Positions 32,124-41,222 are shown, counted from the first letter of the stretch. The stretch is DNA of 64,000 bases from Paeniglutamicibacter sulfureus (GCF_030512175.1 NZ_JAULBL010000002.1:223689-287688); one strand, 5' to 3'. Numbers and translations: made by a program. The notes: generated from the sequence alone by a model not told the origin.

Positions 32124-33077
32124 ATGAAAATGCGTAAGAGCGCAATTGCGCTGGGTCTGTTGGGAACGCTGTCACTCAGCGGCTGTGCTTTGTTCGGCAA
32201 TCCCCCCGGTCAAGCCGTTGGCAAGGTCCTCGATGGCCCGTTGAGCGGCATGACAATCAACGTTGCGTCGAAGAACTTCACGGAACAGCTGTTGTTGTGC
32301 GAAATCACCGCCCAGCGACTGGAATCCCAGGGAGCAAGTGTCCAAAGGACATGCGGCATGAGCGGTTCAAGCGCTGTTCGCTCGGCGCTGACCAGCGGTG
32401 CTGTGGACATGTATTGGGAATATACGGGATCGGGCTGGTTAACCCACCTCCAAAAGAGCGAGACGATCACCGACCCGGAGCAGATGTATCAGGAGCTCAG
32501 CGTAGCGGACCGGAAGAACGGGATCGAGTGGTTGTCGCCAGCGGCCGCCAACAATACCTACGCTGTCGCAATCAGGTCAGAAAAAGCGCAGGAATTGGGC
32601 ATAGCCACGGTTTCGGACTACGCAAAACTGGCCAACTCGGATCCGGGAAGTGCAACATTTTGCGGGGCCGCAGAATTCCTGGGCCGTGATGACGGATGGC
32701 CGGGGCTGAAGGATGCATACGGCATTGACCTTCCCCGCGACAGCGTTGCCGAATTGGCCGACGGGGCAATTTACAACGCCATCGACTTGGGCAACCCCTG
32801 CAATTTCGGTGAAGTGTTTGCAACTGATGGTCGAATTGCCGCTTTGGGGCTGACTGTGCTCGAAGACGACAAGGGGTACTTCCCGCCCTACAATCTTTCA
32901 TTGAACATCAGGACCGAGAAGCTCGATGAGAACCCCGAAATAGAGGTGCTTTTTGAACCCGTCAGTGCACTGTTGACGACGACTGAATTGCAAAACCTCA
33001 ATGCTGAAATGGATATCTCTGGCAAGACCCCCGTGGAAGTGGCTGATTCATGGCTGACGAAAAACAAGCTCAAATGA
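32124..33077 (+). CDS. ABC importer substrate-binding lipoprotein, OpuCC type
   Basis: The 317-residue product begins with a lipoprotein signal (Cys21 in LSLSGCALFG) and continues as an OpuAC-type binding protein: INVASKNFTEQLLLCEI, then DMYWEYTGSGWLTHL and DVVEL-type second-lobe segments ending in EMDISGKTPVEVADSWL. The family binds trimethylammonium and related compounds through an aromatic cage. Phe/Tyr/Trp residues are present, but the cage cannot be confirmed without a model. I start at the ATG 32124 with GAAGAAG upstream. It overlaps the nitrilase-family gene, suggesting the imported compound is an amide or nitrile, or is processed to one. Confidence 0.88.
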   Translation: MKMRKSAIALGLLGTLSLSGCALFGNPPGQAVGKVLDGPLSGMTINVASKNFTEQLLLCEITAQRLESQGASVQRTCGMSGSSAVRSALTSGAVDMYWEYTGSGWLTHLQKSETITDPEQMYQELSVADRKNGIEWLSPAAANNTYAVAIRSEKAQELGIATVSDYAKLANSDPGSATFCGAAEFLGRDDGWPGLKDAYGIDLPRDSVAELADGAIYNAIDLGNPCNFGEVFATDGRIAALGLTVLEDDKGYFPPYNLSLNIRTEKLDENPEIEVLFEPVSALLTTTELQNLNAEMDISGKTPVEVADSWLTKNKLK

Positions 33078-33937
33078 CGCAGTCTCCTATCGACGAGCTG
33101 CGCGTCGGGATCCTGCAAACCGCTCCAAAATTCGGCGAAGTAGAGTCGAACATTCGACGGATCGAGGAACTCAAGGGGCAGTTAGAGGGCGTGGACATAA
33201 TCTTGACGCCAGAATTGGCGATTAATGGCTTTGGGTTTGGTGCCGACTTGGATTACCGACCCCTGCACCTGGGCGACAATCGTCTGGCGAGTCTGCTCAG
33301 CAGTCGAACGCCGATAGGGCTTGGATTCGCTGCCGAGTCCGAGTTGAGGCTGCCGTACAACGCGTACGCGATTGCCGGGGATGGAGAGCACCGTGTGCAA
33401 CACAAAATACACCCGGTCTCCTACGCGCCATGGAATGAGCACTTGTCCTTCGAATCCGGGGATGCGGTGGTTTCAACCCAAATCCAAGGCGCCAGGTGCG
33501 CCACTGTGATTTGCAACGACATGTGGCATCCGTCCATCCCCTGGTTGGCCGCACAAACCGGGGCCGAGGTGTTGATCGTGCCTGTGGCAAGCATCGAGGG
33601 AGCGAATGCCGATCTCGTGCAACGGACGTGGCAGGTGATTCTCGAACACACGGCACTTCTGCTCCAATGCTATGTGGTCTTCATCAACCGTTGCGGAACC
33701 GACAGTGGCGCAACGTTCTGGGGGCGTTCCCGGGTCGTTGGGCCAGACGGAAAGATTCTGGTTCAAGCCGGTGCAACCGAGGAAACCCTCCAGGCAACGC
33801 TTGATCTCAAGGCACTGCGCGCGCTTCGAGCACAGTCGCCTGTGCTGGCAGAATCCCGCCACGACGTGGTCGTCAACGGCCTCAACGGCCAGACCGCGAG
33901 TTCCAGGAACAAGAAAGGAAGCACTTCGAGTGTTTGA
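33050..33937 (+). CDS. Nitrilase-superfamily carbon-nitrogen hydrolase
   Basis: The 295-residue product has the Glu-Lys-Cys triad of the superfamily: Glu55 in ILTPELAING, Lys119 in VQHKIHPV and Cys155 in ATVICNDMWHP. It would hydrolyse an amide, N-carbamoyl or nitrile bond. NADLVQRTWQVILEHTALLL and FWGRSRVVGPDGKIL fit the later conserved strands. The ATG at 33050 lies inside the binding-protein gene; an ATG at 33074 exactly overlapping its stop is an equally good start. It overlaps the next gene by eight bases. Together with the importer it suggests uptake and hydrolysis of an organic amide or nitrile. Exact branch not assignable. Confidence 0.88.
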   Translation: MADEKQAQMTQSPIDELRVGILQTAPKFGEVESNIRRIEELKGQLEGVDIILTPELAINGFGFGADLDYRPLHLGDNRLASLLSSRTPIGLGFAAESELRLPYNAYAIAGDGEHRVQHKIHPVSYAPWNEHLSFESGDAVVSTQIQGARCATVICNDMWHPSIPWLAAQTGAEVLIVPVASIEGANADLVQRTWQVILEHTALLLQCYVVFINRCGTDSGATFWGRSRVVGPDGKILVQAGATEETLQATLDLKALRALRAQSPVLAESRHDVVVNGLNGQTASSRNKKGSTSSV

Positions 33938-34763
33938 TGTACACGTTCATGCCGCTCCAGACGTGATCGGGAGAATCGGCAACGACGATGACATTTGCAG
34001 GGAGTACGCCAAGGCCGGATTTTCCGGATTTGTGCTCAAAGCTCACCACGAATCGACCGTCGGCAGGGCCGCATCACTTGCCAGGTCCTCGGGGTTGGAC
34101 GTTGTCGGGGGTATCGCACTCAACAGGCCGGCCGGCGGCGTGAACCCGGCAGCCGTCGTTTCGGCATTGGAAAGTGGTGGAAGGGCGGTGTGGTTTCCGA
34201 CTGCCGATTCCCATACCCAGGAGACCGCGGCGCTGCCGCGGCTGAGCGATCTGGATCCTAGGCTTGACCGCACCGTTCTCTCGGTACCCCCGGTGCTCGA
34301 GCCGAACGCTCGGCAGGCAAGCGATATTTCCCTGGTGTTGGATCTCATCGCTGAATACGACGCCGTGCTGTGCACCGGACATGTGAGCACCGCGGAGTGC
34401 GTTTGGCTCTTGGAGCAAGCGCAAAAACGCGGCATCAAGCGTTTCCTGCTCACACACCCCTCCTACACGGTGCCCGGGATGAGCGTCAGCGAGATAGCGG
34501 AATTGGCTGAACGCGGGGCATTCGTGGAGATCACCGCCTTCCAAATGTGGCATCAACCCGGCATGACCGCGGGCTACTTGGCTCGGATCGCAAAGGCCGC
34601 AGGCGACAAGTTGGTCTTGGCCTCGGACGCTGGACAGCCAAATAGCCCTTACCCGCCCCAGGCGTTGCAGGAGCTGGTTTCGGCGCTTCGAAAGGAAGGG
34701 CTGGATGAGGGTCGGCTGGCGGCTGCTGCTTCAGCTGTTCCTCGTACTCTCATCCTGAACTGA
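33930..34763 (+). CDS. DUF6282-like metal-dependent hydrolase
   Basis: The 277-residue product looks like a TIM-barrel amidohydrolase/phosphotriesterase-type enzyme: FDVHVHAAPDVIGR (His-x-His metal motif), FVLKAHHESTVGRAASLA, VLCTGHVSTAECVWLL, RFLLTHPSYTVPGM and LVLASDAGQP, giving the His/Lys/His/His/Asp ligand series. The overall pattern matches what I recall as DUF6282. The GTG at 33930, preceded by AAGGAAG, is chosen because family homology begins at its first residue; the frame is open 86 codons further upstream inside the nitrilase gene. It probably acts after the nitrilase in the same pathway. Confidence 0.78.
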   Translation: MFDVHVHAAPDVIGRIGNDDDICREYAKAGFSGFVLKAHHESTVGRAASLARSSGLDVVGGIALNRPAGGVNPAAVVSALESGGRAVWFPTADSHTQETAALPRLSDLDPRLDRTVLSVPPVLEPNARQASDISLVLDLIAEYDAVLCTGHVSTAECVWLLEQAQKRGIKRFLLTHPSYTVPGMSVSEIAELAERGAFVEITAFQMWHQPGMTAGYLARIAKAAGDKLVLASDAGQPNSPYPPQALQELVSALRKEGLDEGRLAAAASAVPRTLILN

Positions 34764-35078
34764 CGTCGGAGCCACAAGTGATAACCCAGCAATCAACGGC
34801 CTCGGTCGATCGCATCTTTGCTGGTTCCAGCATTTTGTGGAGGTCCTTGGGTGAATCGGTCGATTCAGAAGACTCTTCCGGAATGGTCAGTCTTGACTGG
34901 TCTCGCAAGCCGATCCCCATAGCGACATCCAAAACGTTTTGGAGCCAGCCCGTGGAAATCCATTGCTGGTTGCATGGCAATGATCATGAGACGCTGGCAG
35001 TAGTGCGCACCCAAATACCAGTCCTAAGGGCGGAACATTCTAGGCTGGTGCGGGAGAACGCAATCCTAAGCTGAGCGA
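34764..35078. other. Spacer between the DUF6282 and TetR genes, one doubtful ORF
   Basis: This convergent 315-base spacer contains a rightward frame from a GTG at 34778 to 35074 (98 codons) with GGAG six bases upstream, only 14 bases after the DUF6282-like gene. The product (MITQQSTASVDRIFAGSSIL at its start) resembles nothing I know and its codon use is mixed, so I leave it as possible only. No clear terminator is visible. Confidence 0.35.
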
Positions 35079-35747
35079 CTAGGAATTGCTGAAGAGAGGC
35101 TCGATTTGAACACGTAGACGTTTTTGAAGCCGTTCCCAAAAGCCGTCTGGTGAAAATTGGCGTACCGGGGATCTTAGGACTTCGTGGATGTAGGTGGCAT
35201 TGCAGTTTTGGGCTACCACGCGCGATTCCACGTCCGGCCTGAAGAACCCCGCGGACGAGGCAGAATCCAGGATGGATGAAACCAGCCCGATGATTCGGTC
35301 GCCTTGGGCAATGCTTTGCGCTCCGAGCTGGGTTCCTGCCCGAAATCCGTAGTGGAGGTAGCTGGTGACGTTGTCGGGGTCGGCGCGGAAGAACTTTGCG
35401 CGCTCCTCGAAGACCGCATATACGCGGGCGATGTAGTCCGCGGCTGTGCGGGAACTTGGGGCGCTGAGCTGATCGGCGGCCTCAATCGCGTCGATCGCCT
35501 GGTTCATGCTTTCGCCGATGACCAAGAGCAGCAGTTCATGTTTGGTGGTTACGTATCGGAATAGGGTTGCTTCCCCCACGCCGGCGCGTTCGGCCACTTC
35601 CTTGGTCGTGGTTTGTTCGTAGCCTCGCTCGTTGAAGAGCTCCTCGGCGGCTGCGCGGATTCTCCGAAAGCGCTCTAGGCGCGATCGCTCGCGAAGTCCC
35701 AGGTGTGCTTCGTCCGCGGATTCGCTGGCCAGAGCCATGGTTTCCAT
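35079..35747 (-). CDS. TetR-family transcription regulator
   Basis: The 222-residue product has the TetR N-terminal HTH (about 18-65: RFRRIRAAAEELFNERGYEQ, TTKEVAERAGVGEATLFRYV) and a helical ligand-binding C-terminal domain with EERAKFFRADPDNVTSYLHY and FFRPDVESRVVAQN. I start at the ATG 35747, preceded by AAGGAAG about ten bases away; two earlier in-frame ATGs (35789, 35882) have no ribosome binding site and lie toward or within the dehydrogenase gene. It follows the dehydrogenase gene on the same strand and probably represses the alcohol dehydrogenase/BVMO region. Confidence 0.88.
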   Translation of the reverse strand: METMALASESADEAHLGLRERSRLERFRRIRAAAEELFNERGYEQTTTKEVAERAGVGEATLFRYVTTKHELLLLVIGESMNQAIDAIEAADQLSAPSSRTAADYIARVYAVFEERAKFFRADPDNVTSYLHYGFRAGTQLGAQSIAQGDRIIGLVSSILDSASSAGFFRPDVESRVVAQNCNATYIHEVLRSPVRQFSPDGFWERLQKRLRVQIEPLFSNS

Positions 35748-35814
35748 CACTGGCAGTACTTCCTTTGCGCTTGGAGCTTGTGCCCGCATTGGGACATCGA
35801 ATCCATATTGGACA

Positions 35815-36942
35815 CTACGGCTGCTCAAAGGAAATGATTTGCCGCACGGCGTTTCCCTCTGCCAGTGCATCCATGGCTTCATTGATCTTATCCAACGTGA
35901 TCACTGAAGAGGTTAGCTTTTCCACAGGTAATTTGCCCTCTCGCCACAATTGTTCGTAGCGAGGTATGTCTCGGCTTGGCACGGCAGATCCGAGATACGA
36001 ACCCACGATGGTCCGCGCCTCGGCAGTCAGACCAAGCGGTTCGATCGATGAGTGTGCGCCGGGTGCAGGTAAGCCCACGGTCACGGTGGTGCCGCCGGCG
36101 GCGGTGATCCTCACTGCGGTTTCGAAGGCGCGTGGATGTCCGGCGGCCTCGATCACGACCTGCGCCTTAATGCCCAGGTCTTCGATCTCGGTGGGCGTAT
36201 ATGCGTCCGTTGCCCCCAACTCGCGGGCAAGCGAGAGTTTGTCCGGATTGGCGTCCACTCCGATAATTCTCCCCGGAGTGTTCCACGTCGAGACGATGGC
36301 ACGCGCCGTCAACAGCGCCGCCATTCCGACTCCACCTAGCCCAACGATGATGATGTCTTGACCTTGTTGGGGTTTCCCGGCATTCAGTACCGCGCCGCCA
36401 CCGGTCAGAACCGCACATCCGAGAACTGCGGCCACGGCCGGCGGAACGTCGAGACCAACGGGGACCACGGAGTTTCGATCCAGCACTGCATGGGTGGCGA
36501 AGCCCGACACCCCGAGGTGATGCAGGATCTCCTCCCCGTTGCGGCTGATGGCGCGGGTGCCGCTCAACAATGAGCCGGTGCCATTGGCCGCGGTACCTGT
36601 GCTGCACGGTAGCTTGCCGTCCGTCTTGCAGTTTGCGCATTCCTCGCAGCGCGGCAGGAACACCGTGACGACTCGATCCCCGACCTTGAGGTCGGATACA
36701 TCCGACCCGATCCCTTCCACGATTCCTGCAGCCTCATGCCCCAACAGCATAGGTAGCGGTCGAGGCCGGTCGCCATTGACCACCGAGAGGTCGGAGTGGC
36801 AGATACCCGCAGCCTCGATTCGGATAAGCACCTCACTTGGCCCCGGGTCGGCGAGATCGAGTTCGCAGATCTGCAGTGGGCGCGACCGCGCGTAGGGGCG
36901 GCTGGCGCCGGATGATTCAAGAACTGCACCGGATATTTTCAC
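35815..36942 (-). CDS. Zinc-dependent alcohol dehydrogenase (MDR superfamily)
   Basis: The 375-residue product is a medium-chain zinc dehydrogenase: catalytic-zinc ligands Cys48 (GICHSD) and His69-Glu70 (GHEAAGIVEGIG), a complete structural-zinc lobe Cys99, Cys102, Cys105, Cys113, and a nucleotide fold GLGGVGMAALLTARA with acidic residues after it, indicating NAD. The length and the IISFEQP ending fit class III/aryl-alcohol-like members. Divergent to the alpha/beta hydrolase-BVMO operon, it would oxidise an alcohol to an aldehyde or ketone, either before or after the Baeyer-Villiger step. Confidence 0.92.
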   Translation of the reverse strand: MKISGAVLESSGASRPYARSRPLQICELDLADPGPSEVLIRIEAAGICHSDLSVVNGDRPRPLPMLLGHEAAGIVEGIGSDVSDLKVGDRVVTVFLPRCEECANCKTDGKLPCSTGTAANGTGSLLSGTRAISRNGEEILHHLGVSGFATHAVLDRNSVVPVGLDVPPAVAAVLGCAVLTGGGAVLNAGKPQQGQDIIIVGLGGVGMAALLTARAIVSTWNTPGRIIGVDANPDKLSLARELGATDAYTPTEIEDLGIKAQVVIEAAGHPRAFETAVRITAAGGTTVTVGLPAPGAHSSIEPLGLTAEARTIVGSYLGSAVPSRDIPRYEQLWREGKLPVEKLTSSVITLDKINEAMDALAEGNAVRQIISFEQP

Positions 36943-36961
36943 TGGTGGCCTTTCATGGGAT

Positions 36962-36977
36962 TGTGCTTCATGTCACG
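36962..36977. promoter_or_regulatory. TGTGCTTC-type motif in the dehydrogenase/hydrolase divergent region
   Basis: TGTGCTTCATGTCACG closely resembles the palindromic TGTGCTTCGAATCACA upstream of the first tctC (41223-41238) and the version upstream of the CaiB gene (59321-59336). It lies 20 bases upstream of the dehydrogenase start and about 140 upstream of the hydrolase start. Confidence 0.4.
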
Positions 36978-37113
36978 AATGTGCTTTTATGGGAGTCTAA
37001 TCCGCACGGAGTGCACTATCAAGATTTTATCCGCTCATCCGGAAATCTCTGGCCATTGTGCCGCATCGCGGCATGTCACTCGCTATCGACGACACCGACT
37101 AAGGACGAAAGAC

Positions 37114-37956
37114 TTGAAAATTCATCCAGACGCTCATGAGGGCACCGTCCAGGTCGCCGGGCTTGCAGTCCCCTTCTACGACACCCTTGCACCGCAGGAC
37201 ACTCGGGAAACCATCGTCCTAGTTCATGGCACAGGCGGCAGTGCGGCGACGCATTTTCGGACCCTCTATCCGATGTTGGCCGCGCGCTACCGGGTGCTGG
37301 CGCTAGACCTGCAGACGCCCGCGGCGGGACTGACCCTGGAATGCTATGCCGCACAGGCCGCGGCCGTCATCCAGAAGCAGGTCCCCGGTAGCCCCGTGCA
37401 TCTGCTCGGCTATTCCCTCGGGGCGCTCGCGGCCTCGGTGCTTGCCGCAAGCCATCCGGAGCTGGTTCGAAGCCTGAGCCTGGTGGCCGGCTGGATCTCT
37501 GCGGACAACCAACAGCTGCTGCGCAACGGCATTTGGGACAAGCTGTTTGCCACGGACCACGAGCTGCTTCGCGAGTTCGTCACCTTTACGGCCTTCGGCC
37601 CGCCCTTCCTGGCCGGACGCAGCAAGGGCGAGGTGGAGCAGTTGGTTTCCAGCAGGGTATTCCCCGAGGGAATCTCACAGCAGATGGAACTGAACCGCAT
37701 CGCGGATATCGGCGATGTGCTTGGCTCCATTGGTGCGCCGACCCTGGTCATTGCCGGACGCCACGACGCCATGGTTCCCGCCCGCCAAACACAGTTGCTC
37801 TACGGGGCGATTCCCGATGCCCGGTACGCGACGATCGACAGCGGACACGCCATCGTTCACGAACGGCCCGCCCAGCTATTTCAGATTGTCAACGAATTCA
37901 TCACGGATCCCCGGGCAACACCGGCGGGCCTGGTGCACGATCCCATCTTCGTCTAA
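37114..37956 (+). CDS. Alpha/beta hydrolase (possible lactone or ester hydrolase)
   Basis: The 280-residue product has a complete catalytic set: VLVHGTGGSAATHF (oxyanion region, 36-49), nucleophile Ser101 in LLGYSLGALAAS, APTLVIAGRHDAMVP with the acid Asp, and IDSGHAIVHERP with His. I start at the TTG 37114, six bases after AAGGACG; the frame is open upstream but with no plausible protein. It lies 39 bases before the Baeyer-Villiger monooxygenase, so hydrolysis of the ester or lactone formed by that enzyme is the natural guess. This coupling of BVMO and hydrolase is common in ketone-degradation operons. Confidence 0.87.
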   Translation: MKIHPDAHEGTVQVAGLAVPFYDTLAPQDTRETIVLVHGTGGSAATHFRTLYPMLAARYRVLALDLQTPAAGLTLECYAAQAAAVIQKQVPGSPVHLLGYSLGALAASVLAASHPELVRSLSLVAGWISADNQQLLRNGIWDKLFATDHELLREFVTFTAFGPPFLAGRSKGEVEQLVSSRVFPEGISQQMELNRIADIGDVLGSIGAPTLVIAGRHDAMVPARQTQLLYGAIPDARYATIDSGHAIVHERPAQLFQIVNEFITDPRATPAGLVHDPIFV

Positions 37957-37995
37957 TTCACCACCAAGCACGCAACGAACAAATTGGAGAATCAC

Positions 37996-39516
37996 GTGGA
38001 AACAAACACGAAATCGCGCGTTTCAAGTGTTGATGTCATCATTATCGGTGCCGGTTTTGGCGGACTGGGCATGGGCACGAAACTGGCACGCGAAGCCAAG
38101 CACTCTTTTCTTATCCTGGAACGGGGGAAGGATGTCGGGGGCACCTGGCGCGACAACCACTATCCGGGTGCGGCCTGCGATGTCCCCTCACACCTCTATT
38201 CATTTTCCTTCCGCCCCAACCCGGAATGGTCACACACCTTTGCGCCGCAGCGGGAGATCCTGGACTACATGCGCGGCGTGGCCAAGGAAGAGGGCCTGCT
38301 GGAGCGCATTGTCTTCGACGCCGAGGTAACCGATGCCCGCTGGGATGAAATGGCGGGCCGCTGGCGGGTAAGCGCCGGCGGCGTCGAGTATTTTGCGAAG
38401 AATCTCGTGACGGCGGTGGGTCACCTTTCGGAACCGAAGTTCCCCAACATCGCCGGAATCGGTGACTTCACCGGGGAGCTCTTCCACTCGGCACAATGGA
38501 ACGACGAGGTCGACCTGACGGGCAAGCGGGTGGGCATCATCGGATCGGGGGCAACGGCCATCCAGGTCCTCCCGGAAATCGCGAAGGTGGCATCAGCGGT
38601 TGTGTCTTTCCAACGCTCGGCGCCGTATGTCACCCCGCGCCCGGACCGCGCCTACACGGACGCCGAAAAGGGGTTGTTCCGCAAGCGGCCCGAAGCGATG
38701 CAGGAACTGCGCGAGGAAATGTTCTGGGCCAACGAGGAACGCTACGCCCAACGACGCAACACCCCATCCCTGGTGTCGGCCGCGGCGCAGGTCGCACTTG
38801 ACCACTTACATCGCGAAATCCAGGATCCCGTTTTGCGCGAGAAACTGACCCCGGACTACACCTTCGGGTGCAAGCGCGTGCTCAAGTCCAGCGACTACTA
38901 CCCCACCTTCCTGTTGGGCCATGTCGAACTGGAAACCGATGGCATTGCAGAGGTCACGGCCACCGGCATCCGCACCGCATCGGGGCAGGAACACGAGTTG
39001 GATGTCATCATCGCCTGCACCGGCTTCGAGGCCACCGACCTGCCGATCGCCTACCTGCTCCACGGCCGAGAAGGGAAACCGCTGAGCGAGCAGTGGGCCA
39101 CCGGCATGCAGGCCTACGCCACCAGTGCCGTACACGGCTTCCCGAACCTCTGGATCATCAACGGGCCGAACACCGGCCTGGGACACAATTCAGCGGTGTA
39201 CATTGCCGAATCCCAGATCGACTACATCATGCAGGCACTGAACTACCGCGAAGGCCAGGGGCTGGTCGCACTGGAAGTGAGCGAGGAAGCGGAAGAGGCC
39301 TTCATGGATGAGGTCGATAGGTTGGCCGAGGGAACGGTATGGCTCGAGGGCGGGTGCAAAAGTTGGTATGTCGATTCTCGCAATGGCCGGCTGACGACGC
39401 TCTGGCCCGAGCCTGCCTACACCTTCCGCCAAGTGAATTCGGTATTCACTCCGGAACCATACCTGGAGCAGACGAACCTCTCGCTGCCTGAACCCGTTCT
39501 GGCAGAAGCCCACTAG
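37996..39516 (+). CDS. Baeyer-Villiger monooxygenase
   Basis: The 506-residue flavoprotein inserts oxygen next to a carbonyl, using FAD and NADPH. It shows two Rossmann motifs, GAGFGG (18-23) and GSGATA (183-188), and between them the BVMO fingerprint FTGELFHSAQW (158-168; Phe-x-Gly-x3-His-x3-Trp). The GTG at 37996 is favoured by GGAG six bases upstream. DVGGTWRDNHYPGAACDVPS is typical of the class. Length is a little below cyclohexanone monooxygenase. The substrate (cyclic, aromatic or linear ketone) cannot be told from sequence by eye. It is followed by two SDR genes and a carboxylate transporter in the same direction. Confidence 0.92.
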   Translation: METNTKSRVSSVDVIIIGAGFGGLGMGTKLAREAKHSFLILERGKDVGGTWRDNHYPGAACDVPSHLYSFSFRPNPEWSHTFAPQREILDYMRGVAKEEGLLERIVFDAEVTDARWDEMAGRWRVSAGGVEYFAKNLVTAVGHLSEPKFPNIAGIGDFTGELFHSAQWNDEVDLTGKRVGIIGSGATAIQVLPEIAKVASAVVSFQRSAPYVTPRPDRAYTDAEKGLFRKRPEAMQELREEMFWANEERYAQRRNTPSLVSAAAQVALDHLHREIQDPVLREKLTPDYTFGCKRVLKSSDYYPTFLLGHVELETDGIAEVTATGIRTASGQEHELDVIIACTGFEATDLPIAYLLHGREGKPLSEQWATGMQAYATSAVHGFPNLWIINGPNTGLGHNSAVYIAESQIDYIMQALNYREGQGLVALEVSEEAEEAFMDEVDRLAEGTVWLEGGCKSWYVDSRNGRLTTLWPEPAYTFRQVNSVFTPEPYLEQTNLSLPEPVLAEAH

Positions 39517-39575
39517 CAAAACACCATGAAAGAGTATCTGGTGGACCACGACTTCCAACGTCCAAGGAGCACATC

Positions 39576-40346
39576 TTGAGCATCACCACTACACCCGCGC
39601 GCTGCGTCGTCGTCACCGGCGCGGCAGGCGGAATCGGCCAGGGAATTGTCGAGTCATTCCTGGCCACCGGGGATACGGTCATTGCCGTCGACGCGGTGGC
39701 CGAAGCGCTTTCCGCCCTGCGCTCCAACCTCGGAACCGACACCGATCAACTGCGCACCATCGAGGGGGACGTCACCGATCCCGCCTCGTGGACGCAGATC
39801 GCCACCGAGACCGTCACGAGCGGGGCCAAGGAAATCATTCTGGTGAACAACGCCGGAATTTCCCCGAAGCGCGACGGCGAGCGTATCCCCGGCGTTGAGG
39901 TCCCCTACGAGGAATGGGCCCGTGTTTTGGAAGTTAACCTCACCGGACCCTTCCTGGGCATCCAGGCGCTGGCCCCCTTGATGAAGCAGGCCAAGTTCGG
40001 TCGCATCATCAACATGTCATCCCTGGCCGGCCGGGACGGCGGTCGCCTGGGCGGAGTCCACTATGCCGCAACCAAGACCGGCCTGCTCGGAGTCACGCGT
40101 TACTTCGCCCGGGAGTTGGCTCCCGACGGCATCACGGTCAACGCGATCGCCCCGGGACGCATCGGTGTGGGCATGGTCGGAAGTGTCTCCGAGGAGGTGA
40201 ACAGCGCGTACCTGAGCCGCATCCCGGTGGGCCGGCTGGGCATCGCCAATGACGTCGCCCAGGCCGTGCAGTACCTGGCGGCCTCGGACAACGGCTTTGT
40301 CACCGGGGTGACCGTGGACGTCAACGGCGGGTCGTACATGGGATGA
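39576..40346 (+). CDS. Short-chain dehydrogenase/reductase
   Basis: This 256-residue classical SDR has TGAAGGIGQG for cofactor binding, NNAG (LVNNAGISPK), the catalytic Ser in MSSLAGRDGG and YAATK with Tyr and Lys. VIAVDAV places an Asp after strand 2, favouring NAD. A TTG start is used with AAGGAGC in front. It lies 59 bases after the BVMO gene and overlaps the next SDR by four bases; it likely oxidises an alcohol intermediate to the ketone used by the BVMO, or reduces the reverse. Substrate unknown. Confidence 0.9.
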   Translation: MSITTTPARCVVVTGAAGGIGQGIVESFLATGDTVIAVDAVAEALSALRSNLGTDTDQLRTIEGDVTDPASWTQIATETVTSGAKEIILVNNAGISPKRDGERIPGVEVPYEEWARVLEVNLTGPFLGIQALAPLMKQAKFGRIINMSSLAGRDGGRLGGVHYAATKTGLLGVTRYFARELAPDGITVNAIAPGRIGVGMVGSVSEEVNSAYLSRIPVGRLGIANDVAQAVQYLAASDNGFVTGVTVDVNGGSYMG

Positions 40347-41203
40347 GCGGCACATTCCTCTCGTCCAAGGGCCGCCCGGAGTCGCTTGCGGGCAAGGTCG
40401 TGTTCATCACCGGGGCCGCCGGCGGGATCGCTCTGGCCACAGTCGAGGAACTCGCCCGGCTCGGCGCCAAGACGGCACTGGTTGACCGCGAACGGTCCAC
40501 GCTGGAGGCTATCGTGGATCGGCTTCCCGGGGACCATCTGGGAATCGTGGCCGATGTGGGCGACTATTCCTCGCTCCAAGACGCCGTCGCGCGAACCGTC
40601 GAGCACTTCGGCGCCATCGATGTGGTCTTTGCCTGTGCCGGCATCGGCAGTGCATCGACTGTTGCCGCATCGGACATCGACGCGTTGACGCGCATCATCG
40701 ACATCAACCTCTGCGGTGTCATGCGCACGGTCAAGGCCTGCCTCGAAGAAGTCACCAGATCGCAGGGGTACGTGCTGTTGATGAGCTCGGCAGCGGCACT
40801 GAAGAACGTGCCGCGCGCCAATGCCTATGCTGCCTCCAAGGCCGGCGTGGAGGCATTCGGAGGGGCCTTGCGCCTGGAGCTCGCGCACAAGGGCGTAGCG
40901 GTGGGCGTGGCGCATCCTGCATGGGTCAGCACCGGGATGATCAGCGGAAGCGGCGCGCGGGGCGCTGAAAGCCGATCACTGCCGTGGCCCTTCAGTGTGG
41001 TGTCCTCGACCGAGGAATGCGCCCGTCACTTGGTAGGGGCGATGGAGCACCGCAAGCGCAAGGTCTTCATTCCCGGCGCGCTGGCAATCTTTGACCCCCT
41101 GCGCTGGTTGTCGACCGGGCCCCTGTGGGACAGATTCATGGCCCGCAGGGCCGGGCGCAGCGTCACAGCCTGGGAAGCCGCATTGGCTTCCCTGAGTTCC
41201 TAA
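40343..41203 (+). CDS. Short-chain dehydrogenase/reductase (second)
   Basis: The 286-residue SDR has TGAAGGIALA for the cofactor site (Ala where Gly is usual in the third glycine position's neighbour), CAGIGSA in place of NNAG, SSAAALKNVPRAN with the catalytic Ser and YAASK. The C-terminal extension with FDPLRWLSTGPLWDRFMARR is basic and amphipathic, as in membrane-associated SDRs. It starts inside the stop of the previous SDR. The sharing of an operon with BVMO and hydrolase suggests another alcohol/ketone step. It differs clearly from the first SDR, so it is not a recent duplicate. Confidence 0.88.
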   Translation: MSGTFLSSKGRPESLAGKVVFITGAAGGIALATVEELARLGAKTALVDRERSTLEAIVDRLPGDHLGIVADVGDYSSLQDAVARTVEHFGAIDVVFACAGIGSASTVAASDIDALTRIIDINLCGVMRTVKACLEEVTRSQGYVLLMSSAAALKNVPRANAYAASKAGVEAFGGALRLELAHKGVAVGVAHPAWVSTGMISGSGARGAESRSLPWPFSVVSSTEECARHLVGAMEHRKRKVFIPGALAIFDPLRWLSTGPLWDRFMARRAGRSVTAWEAALASLSS

Positions 41204-41222
41204 AAATCTTCCGCCTTCCGGT

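Noticed and set aside
34778-35074. 98-codon ORF after the DUF6282-like gene
   Set aside because: A ribosome-site-like GGAG is present, but composition is mixed and nothing is recognisable; kept only as a note in the spacer entry.
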